NCBI GenBank assembly: GCA_965226045.1
Contig: CBDDBU010000019.1
Coordinates: 1-64,000 of the forward strand
DNA length: 64,000 bases
Source: CBDDBU01 sp965226045
GTDB taxonomy: Bacteria; Pseudomonadota; Alphaproteobacteria; VGEJ01
Direction: 5' to 3'
How positions within the stretch are numbered: the first letter of the stretch is position 1; every line of letters begins with the position of its first letter. Shown piece by piece: positions 59,337 to 64,000 of the stretch. The notes under the pieces are model-generated. The model saw only the letters and a program-made list of their open reading frames with translations, was not told the origin of the DNA and ran no database searches. A program made the position numbers and the translations under genes.

Positions 59337-59888
59337 TCAACGGTGGTTCGGCAACGCCGGCAGATGGACCTGGATGTCGGGCCAGCGATAGCACTGCTCG
59401 ACCATGGTCTCGCCGCCGATATGGGCCTTTCGCGTCTCAGATGGCGTGCCGCCGAGCGCCTCGTAGAAGCCGCGCGCCGGGTTGTCTTGCAAGGTCCATA
59501 TCGCGAGTCCGATAGACCCCTCTGCGGCGAGACGGACCGCGCAGGCGCCCACCAGGCGGCGGCCGATTCCGCGATGCTGCCAGTCGGGCAGGAGGTAGAG
59601 CGCCATCACCTCGCCGAAGCCAGGCGGTCCGCCGCGCTCCGGCCCGCAATCGGCGAAACCGACGATGCCGTTTTGCTCGCTGTCGGCGATGAAGGTGCCG
59701 ACAGCGCGATCGGTGTCGTCGAGGATCCGCGCCCAGTAGGCGGCATGACGAATGTCGGACATCGAGTCGAGATAGTCGTCGGGGAGAATGCCGCGATAGG
59801 CGGCGCGCCACGCCTCGACGTGGACCCGGCCGAGTCGCGCCGCGTCCTCGAACGCGGCGGCACGAATATCGGTGCGCGTCAGGGTCAT
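59337..59888 (-). CDS. GNAT-family N-acetyltransferase
   Basis: A 183-residue acetyltransferase. The start MTLTRTDIRAAAFEDAARLG is followed by RVHVEAWRAAYRGILPDDYL and the acetyl-CoA site LLPDWQHRGIGRRLVGACA (Q/RxxGxG), then LQDNPARGFYEALGGTP. It is of the RimI/YjcF-like branch with unknown substrate. The start at ATG 59886-59888 is chosen over 59939 because the extra residues are basic and unlike the family. It lies downstream of the CinA-like gene on the same strand. Confidence 0.85.
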   Translation of the reverse strand: MTLTRTDIRAAAFEDAARLGRVHVEAWRAAYRGILPDDYLDSMSDIRHAAYWARILDDTDRAVGTFIADSEQNGIVGFADCGPERGGPPGFGEVMALYLLPDWQHRGIGRRLVGACAVRLAAEGSIGLAIWTLQDNPARGFYEALGGTPSETRKAHIGGETMVEQCYRWPDIQVHLPALPNHR

Positions 59889-59907
59889 GGCTTCGAGGCC
59901 GGCGGGT

Positions 59908-60669
59908 TCACGGCTTCGCGTCCTCGATCGGTTCGCCATCGAGGTCGCGCATCAGCTCTTTCAAAGCGTCCGCGACCAGCCCGAGGCGGTCGGCGTCGGT
60001 ACAGCGCATGACGATGCTCGATCCCAGCTTGCCGGCGCGGAAGAAGGGATAGCTGCCGATCTCGACGTCGGTGTTGCGCTCTTGCAACGCGGCTAGAGGC
60101 GTCGCCAGCGTTCCCTCGGGCAGATGCACGCTGATGCTGCGCGAGAGCACCACGGCCCCGCCCTTGAGGCTGTGCCGAATGCCGTTGAACATGGCTCGCA
60201 TGATGCCCGGCACGCCGGCCATGACATAGACGTTGTCGAGGCGGAAACCGGGCGCGGCGCTGACCGGGTTGTCGATCAGGCTCGCACCCTCGGGTACGCG
60301 TGCCATCCTGAGCCGTGCCTCGTTCAGATCGCCCGCCGGATAGTGGGCCTCCAGGCGCCGCCGAGCCTCGGGGTGGACGACCAGGGCGACGCCGAACGCC
60401 TTGGCGATGCAGCCAGCCGTAATGTCGTCGTGGGTCGGGCCGATGCCGCCAGTGGTGAATACGTAGTCAAAAGCGGCCCGGCATTCGTTAACCGCGGCGA
60501 TAATGCTTGGCTCGTCGTCGGCGATGGTCCGCGCCTCGCGCAAGATCACACCGATCTCGTTCAAGGCCGGCGCGAGATAGGGGAAGTTCTGGTCCGGGGT
60601 GCGCCCCGAGAGAATCTCGTTGCCGATGATGAGGATGGCGGCGGTGCGGGTCTTGGGCTTGTCGGCCAT
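59908..60669 (-). CDS. CinA N-terminal (molybdopterin-binding-like) domain protein
   Basis: A 253-residue protein with the MoCF_biosynth/CinA-N domain. The start MADKPKTRTAAILIIGNEIL is followed by SGRTPDQNFPYLAPALNEIG, FTTGGIGPTHDDITAGCIAKAFG and GVPGIMRAMFNGI. The C-terminal NMN deamidase domain of full-length CinA is missing, as in many alphaproteobacterial short homologues that may act as ADP-ribose or molybdopterin-type hydrolases. It is divergent from sfsA. Confidence 0.88.
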   Translation of the reverse strand: MADKPKTRTAAILIIGNEILSGRTPDQNFPYLAPALNEIGVILREARTIADDEPSIIAAVNECRAAFDYVFTTGGIGPTHDDITAGCIAKAFGVALVVHPEARRRLEAHYPAGDLNEARLRMARVPEGASLIDNPVSAAPGFRLDNVYVMAGVPGIMRAMFNGIRHSLKGGAVVLSRSISVHLPEGTLATPLAALQERNTDVEIGSYPFFRAGKLGSSIVMRCTDADRLGLVADALKELMRDLDGEPIEDAKP

Positions 60670-60787
60670 GTTCGTGCCTTGCGCGGTTCGCGCCTCTATA
60701 GCATCGGGCAAGGGCTTGCAGCCAGGGCTCGCTACGGCGGGGCGGTCGCGTTGTAGGGTACGTGAGGCGCCGCTAAGCTGGCGCGCG

Positions 60788-61489
60788 ATGCGTTTTCCTG
60801 AACACCTGGTGCCCGGCCATCTGGTGCGCCGCTACAAGCGCTTCTTGAGCGATGTCCGTTTGGCCGACGGCGAGGTGGTGACCGCGCATTGCCCCAATCC
60901 GGGCGCGATGCTCGGGCTCAACGACCCGGACTCGGAAGTGTGGCTGTTGCCCTCGCGCGATCCGCGCCGCAAGCTCGCCTACGGGTGGGAATTGGTGCGC
61001 GCCGAGGGTGGCTTGGTGGGTATCAACGCAGGGCGCGCCAATCGCATCGTCGAGGAAGCGATCGCTGAGGGCGATATCGACGAGCTCCGCGCCTACCCGG
61101 ACATGCGCCGCGAGGTAGCGTACGGTCACCGCTCGCGCGTCGATTTCGTGCTCCAGGGCGATGACAGGCCTGACTGCTACGTCGAGGTCAAGAACGTCCA
61201 CCTCAAACGGGCGGCGGGTTTGGCGGAGTTTCCCGATTCGGTGACCGCGCGCGGGACCAAGCATCTCGGCGAGCTCATCGAGGTCGCCGCGAATGGCGGG
61301 CGTGCTGTCATGCTCTATCTCGTGCAGCGCGAGGACTGCCAGCGCTTCGCGGTCGCCGGCGACATCGATCCCGCGTACGCCGAGGCCTCCAAAAGAGCAC
61401 GGGCCGAGGGCGTCGAGATGCTATGTTACACGTGCCGGGTGAGCCCCGAGGCGATCGCGGTCGAACGCGCGATCGAACTGGCACCATGA
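60788..61489 (+). CDS. sfsA: SfsA family DNA-binding/nuclease-fold protein
   Basis: A 233-residue SfsA homologue. Characteristic parts are LVRRYKRFLSDVRLADGEVV-TAHCPNPGAMLGL, RSRVDFVLQGDDRPDCYVEVKNVHL (PD-(D/E)xK-like core), FPDSVTARGTKHLGELIEVA and the C-terminal region DIDPAYAEASKRARAEGVEM. In E. coli SfsA affects maltose metabolism, and a nuclease role has been proposed. Its TGA overlaps the map ATG (ATGA, 61486-61489). Confidence 0.92.
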   Translation: MRFPEHLVPGHLVRRYKRFLSDVRLADGEVVTAHCPNPGAMLGLNDPDSEVWLLPSRDPRRKLAYGWELVRAEGGLVGINAGRANRIVEEAIAEGDIDELRAYPDMRREVAYGHRSRVDFVLQGDDRPDCYVEVKNVHLKRAAGLAEFPDSVTARGTKHLGELIEVAANGGRAVMLYLVQREDCQRFAVAGDIDPAYAEASKRARAEGVEMLCYTCRVSPEAIAVERAIELAP

Positions 61490-62328
61490 ATGGCGTGGTG
61501 ATGAGCTTCGACTACATCGATCAAACCGATGCGCCGCTTCGCAACACCGGCGCGATCAAACTACACGGCGAGGACGGGTTCGTGGGCATGCGCCGCGTCG
61601 GCCACCTGGCCGCCGAGACGCTCGACTTCATCGAGCCGCACATTCAGCCCGGCGTCACCACGGCCCACCTCGACGATCTCTGCCACGCCTTCATCCTCGA
61701 CCACGGCGCGATTCCAGCGCCGCTTTATTATCGCGGCTTTCCGAAGGCGGTCTGTACCTCGGTCAACCATGTTGTCTGCCACGGCATTCCTGGCGACAAG
61801 GTTCTGCGCGACGGCGACCTCCTCAACATCGACGTCACGGCGATTCTTGACGGCTGGCATGGCGACACCAACCGCACGTTCTTTGTCGGCGAGGTCAGCG
61901 TCAAAGCCCGGCGCCTGGTGCAGGTCACCTACGACGCGATGATGAAAGGGATCGAGATGGTTCGCCCCGGTGCGACGCTCGGCGACGTGGGCCACGCCAT
62001 CCAATCCCATGCCGAGGCCGAGCGCTGCTCGGTGGTCCGCGATTTCTGCGGCCACGGGCTTGGGCGCCTGTTTCACGACGCTCCCAACGTGTTGCACTAC
62101 GGCAGTCCCAACGGCGGCATCCAGTTGCGCGAGGGAATGTTCTTCACGGTCGAGCCGATGGTCAATCTCGGCCGCTGGCAAGTGAAACTCCTCAAGGATG
62201 GCTGGACGGTGGTGACCAAGGACCGCTCGCTGTCAGCGCAGTTCGAGCACTCCATCGGTGTCACTGCCACCGGCCACGAGATATTCACGTGTTCGCCGGG
62301 GGGCCGACCTCATCCGCCCTTCAGCTGA
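61486..62328 (+). CDS. map: type I methionine aminopeptidase
   Basis: A 280-residue enzyme that removes the initiator Met. Metal ligands are present: Asp in LLNIDVTAILDGWHGDTNRTF (two), His in FCGHGLGRLFHDAPNV, Glu in FFTVEPMVNLG and Glu in QFEHSIGVT. The His near the start of the core (HGIPGDKVL) is also kept. The start ATG 61486 overlaps the sfsA stop; ATG 61501 (MSFDYIDQT) is an alternative. The C-terminal tail (FTCSPGGRPHPPFS) runs into the radC remnant region. Confidence 0.95.
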   Translation: MNGVVMSFDYIDQTDAPLRNTGAIKLHGEDGFVGMRRVGHLAAETLDFIEPHIQPGVTTAHLDDLCHAFILDHGAIPAPLYYRGFPKAVCTSVNHVVCHGIPGDKVLRDGDLLNIDVTAILDGWHGDTNRTFFVGEVSVKARRLVQVTYDAMMKGIEMVRPGATLGDVGHAIQSHAEAERCSVVRDFCGHGLGRLFHDAPNVLHYGSPNGGIQLREGMFFTVEPMVNLGRWQVKLLKDGWTVVTKDRSLSAQFEHSIGVTATGHEIFTCSPGGRPHPPFS

Positions 62329-62351
62329 GCCAGGCGCTCAGGCGGGTCGTC

Positions 62352-62741
62352 ATGGCCGACAAACAACCACATTACTTGGGCCATCGTCAGCGCCTGCGCG
62401 AACGGTTCCGGCGTGGCGGAACCGAAGCGCTCGCCGATTATGAAGGTGCTGTTCCTAGATCGTAAGAACACGCTGATCACCGACGAAGTGCAGCAGACCG
62501 GCACCGCCGATCACGCTCCCGTCTACCCAGCGAGGTGGTCAAGCGGGCGCTGGCGCTGGGGGCGAGCGCGCTCATCATGGTTCACAACCACCCTTCGGGC
62601 AATCCGACCCCGAGCCGCAGCGATATCGATATTACCCGTCAGGTGGCCGAGGCCGGGCGCAGCCTCGGCGTCACACTGCACGACCACATCGTCATCGGGC
62701 GGGGCCGCCATGCGAGCTTCAAGTCGCTGGGCCTGCTTTGA
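62352..62741 (+). pseudogene. RadC-like JAB-domain protein, internally deleted and frameshifted
   Basis: It starts MADKQPHYLGHRQRLRERFR and RRGGTEALADYE, the true RadC N-terminus. It then jumps directly to VLFLDRKNTLITDEVQQTGT, so about 90-100 residues (the HhH region and the start of the JAB domain) are missing. A one-base loss at PVYP|SEVVKRAL (about 62531) breaks the remainder, which ends with the JAMM motif HNHPSGNPTPSRSDIDITR and HDHIVIGRGRHASF at TGA 62739-62741. The gene follows map, as radC often does. Confidence 0.85.
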
Positions 62742-62803
62742 TCTTGTCGGAGCTAGGGCCCGGCGGATGCCGCAAGGGCCAGCGATTGACCGCTCGGGCC
62801 GCG

Positions 62804-63010
62804 CTACTCCAGCCCGATGTCGCCCTTGACCTCAACATCAAGATCTATGTTGTCGGCGGTGACCCGTGCGGTGACCGTCACGCGGCCGTCGTCGGGGAGC
62901 TTGCCGGCAGCAACGGCCTCGCGCACGGCCTGCTCGATCTCTCTTTGGGAGGTCACGCCAAGGCGCTTGAGGAACTTACGTACCTCCATGTTGAAGGTGT
63001 CTTCGTTCAC
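62804..63010 (-). CDS. DUF6494 family protein
   Basis: A 68-residue protein (GTG start at 63008-63010, then NEDTFNMEVRKFLKRLGVTS and QREIEQAVREAVAAGKL). This pattern matches a small conserved alphaproteobacterial family with a helical N-terminus and a beta-rich C-terminus (VTVTARVTADNIDLDVEVKG). Function unknown. It lies 12 bases after alanine dehydrogenase on the same strand, so probably in one operon. Confidence 0.75.
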   Translation of the reverse strand: MNEDTFNMEVRKFLKRLGVTSQREIEQAVREAVAAGKLPDDGRVTVTARVTADNIDLDVEVKGDIGLE

Positions 63011-63022
63011 TATGGTTCTCCG

Positions 63023-64000
63023 TCAGGCATCCAGGGCGGTGAGGGGCGGCGTGTAGGGCAGCCCAAGATCGCGGGCCACGGCCTCGTGGGTGATGTGTCC
63101 GCGGCAGACGTTAAGTCCGGCGAGAAGGTGCGGATCGTCGCCGAGCGCGCTGAAATGGCCCTTATCGGCGAGCACTAGCACAAACGGCAGGGTGGCGTTG
63201 TTGAGGGCGAACGTGGAAGTGCGGGCGACGGCGCCTGGCATGTTGGTGACGCAGTAGTGGATGACACCATCGACGACAAAGGTCGGCTCGGCGTGGCTGG
63301 TCGGGCGGCTAGTCTCGAAGCATCCACCCTGGTCGATCGCCACGTCGACCAGCACCGAGCCGCGCTTCATGCGTGAAACGACCTCAGCACTCACCAGCTT
63401 TGGTGCCGCGGCGCCGGTGACTAACACGGCGCCGATCACCAGGTCCGCCTCCAGCACCTGGGCTTCGATGGTGTCCACCGTAGCGAGCAAGGTGTTCATG
63501 GTCGGCCCATAGAGCATGTCCAGCTGGTGCAGGCGCGGGAGCGAGATATCGATGACGGTGACGTGGGCGCCGAGGCCGATTCCCATGCGCGCGGCCTGCG
63601 TGCCGACCGTCCCGCCGCCGAGCACCACGACCTTGGCGGGAGCTACCCCGGGAACCCCGCCCAACAGGGAGCCGCGGCCGCCCTGCTCGATTTCAAGGCA
63701 GTGCGCACCGACCTGGATGCTCATGCGCCCGGCGACATCGCTCATCGGCGCCAAAAGGGGGAGGCCGCCGTGCTCGTCAGTCACCGTTTCGTACGCGATG
63801 GCAATGCCGCCCGAGTCCTGCAGCGCGCGTGCCTGGGCGCGATCGGCGGCGAGGTGCAGATAGGTGAACATGACCTGTCCTTCGCGCAGCAGCCTGCATT
63901 CCTCGGGCTGCGGCTCCTTGACCTTGACGATCATGTCCGCGCCCGCGAAGACATTGGCAGCGCCGTCGACGACCGACGCGCCGACGGCGCGGTAGTCTTC
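63023..64000 (-). CDS. ald: alanine dehydrogenase, 5' part outside the window
   Basis: An open frame runs from the window edge to TGA/stop at 63023 and gives the last about 325 residues of an NAD-dependent alanine dehydrogenase (alanine to pyruvate plus ammonia). It reads VGASVVDGAANVFAGADMIV with KVKEPQPEEC, FTYLHLAADRAQ, the catalytic region IAYETVTDEHGGLPLLAPMS and the nucleotide site KVVVLGGGTVGTQAARMGIG (GxGxxG-type). The C-terminal HEAVARDLGLPYTPPLTALD ends near the usual length. The N-terminal about 45 residues lie beyond 64000. Confidence 0.93.
   Translation of the reverse strand, partial: EDYRAVGASVVDGAANVFAGADMIVKVKEPQPEECRLLREGQVMFTYLHLAADRAQARALQDSGGIAIAYETVTDEHGGLPLLAPMSDVAGRMSIQVGAHCLEIEQGGRGSLLGGVPGVAPAKVVVLGGGTVGTQAARMGIGLGAHVTVIDISLPRLHQLDMLYGPTMNTLLATVDTIEAQVLEADLVIGAVLVTGAAAPKLVSAEVVSRMKRGSVLVDVAIDQGGCFETSRPTSHAEPTFVVDGVIHYCVTNMPGAVARTSTFALNNATLPFVLVLADKGHFSALGDDPHLLAGLNVCRGHITHEAVARDLGLPYTPPLTALDA

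Noticed and set aside
1..64000. CRISPR array, rRNA, prophage or conjugation genes
   Set aside because: No regular short repeats with unique spacers, no rRNA sequence, and no structural, integrase or transfer genes were seen.

Overview
The window is a GC-rich chromosomal segment. Its gene content points to a free-living or recently host-restricted alphaproteobacterium, perhaps a Rhodospirillales relative (inference from gene families, not from a marker gene): liv-type uptake with acyl-CoA ligases, PdxH, YgfZ, an ArsR/ArsI pair, a hsp20 behind a ROSE-like leader, Zur/ZnuABC and a DUF6494 protein beside alanine dehydrogenase. There is no rRNA, phage module or CRISPR array. One tRNA is present, tRNA-Leu(UAA).

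Layout. 0-11.4 kb (mostly minus strand): an IS256-family copy, a 42-aa lipoprotein and a methyltransferase, then a liv-type ABC operon read livH-livM-livG-livF-acyl-CoA ligase-binding protein. The transporter genes are intact, but the last two genes carry many frameshifts. A second IS256 copy splits an already damaged methyltransferase gene. 11.4-18.5 kb: MBL hydrolase, cold-shock protein, acyl-CoA synthetase, a decayed HigB/HigA-type toxin-antitoxin pair bracketed by 17-bp direct repeats, an aminotransferase/SMP-30 pair and a secreted lectin-like protein. 18.5-25.4 kb is an insertion-sequence island: two same-length (1678 bp) IS1182-family copies in inverted orientation surround a short-chain dehydrogenase, and an IS21-family element sits inside the terminal repeat of the first copy.

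25.4-41.9 kb is denser and mostly intact: damaged APH/AAA kinase, CDF metal exporter and pdxH; Sel1-repeat protein; zinc uptake (znuA divergent from zur-znuC-znuB); VapBC; Tag glycosylase and YgfZ; then three overlapping glycosyltransferases (GT9, GT2, GT4) ending in a dihydroorotase-like amidohydrolase. 41.9-48.9 kb: arsR-arsI with a palindromic operator touching the arsR start, a GAF-domain fragment, and a five-function dipeptide/opine-type ABC operon whose two ATPases are fused. 49-64 kb: decayed PA14 protein, hsp20, a third IS256-type element splitting an isoprenylcysteine methyltransferase-like gene next to a MarR/MATE pair, acyl-CoA dehydrogenase, TPR protein, M20 amidohydrolase, cupin, tRNA-Leu, CinA-like, SfsA, methionine aminopeptidase, a deleted radC remnant, DUF6494 and the 3' two-thirds of alanine dehydrogenase.

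Two themes stand out. First, recent IS activity: five elements, most with readable target duplications, one nested, two inserted exactly at stop codons without changing the proteins. Second, unusually frequent gene disruption (at least a dozen genes). Some events are one-base changes in homopolymers that could be base-calling errors. Others (nonsense substitutions, a 26-bp insertion between direct repeats, an internal radC deletion, IS splits) look like real decay.
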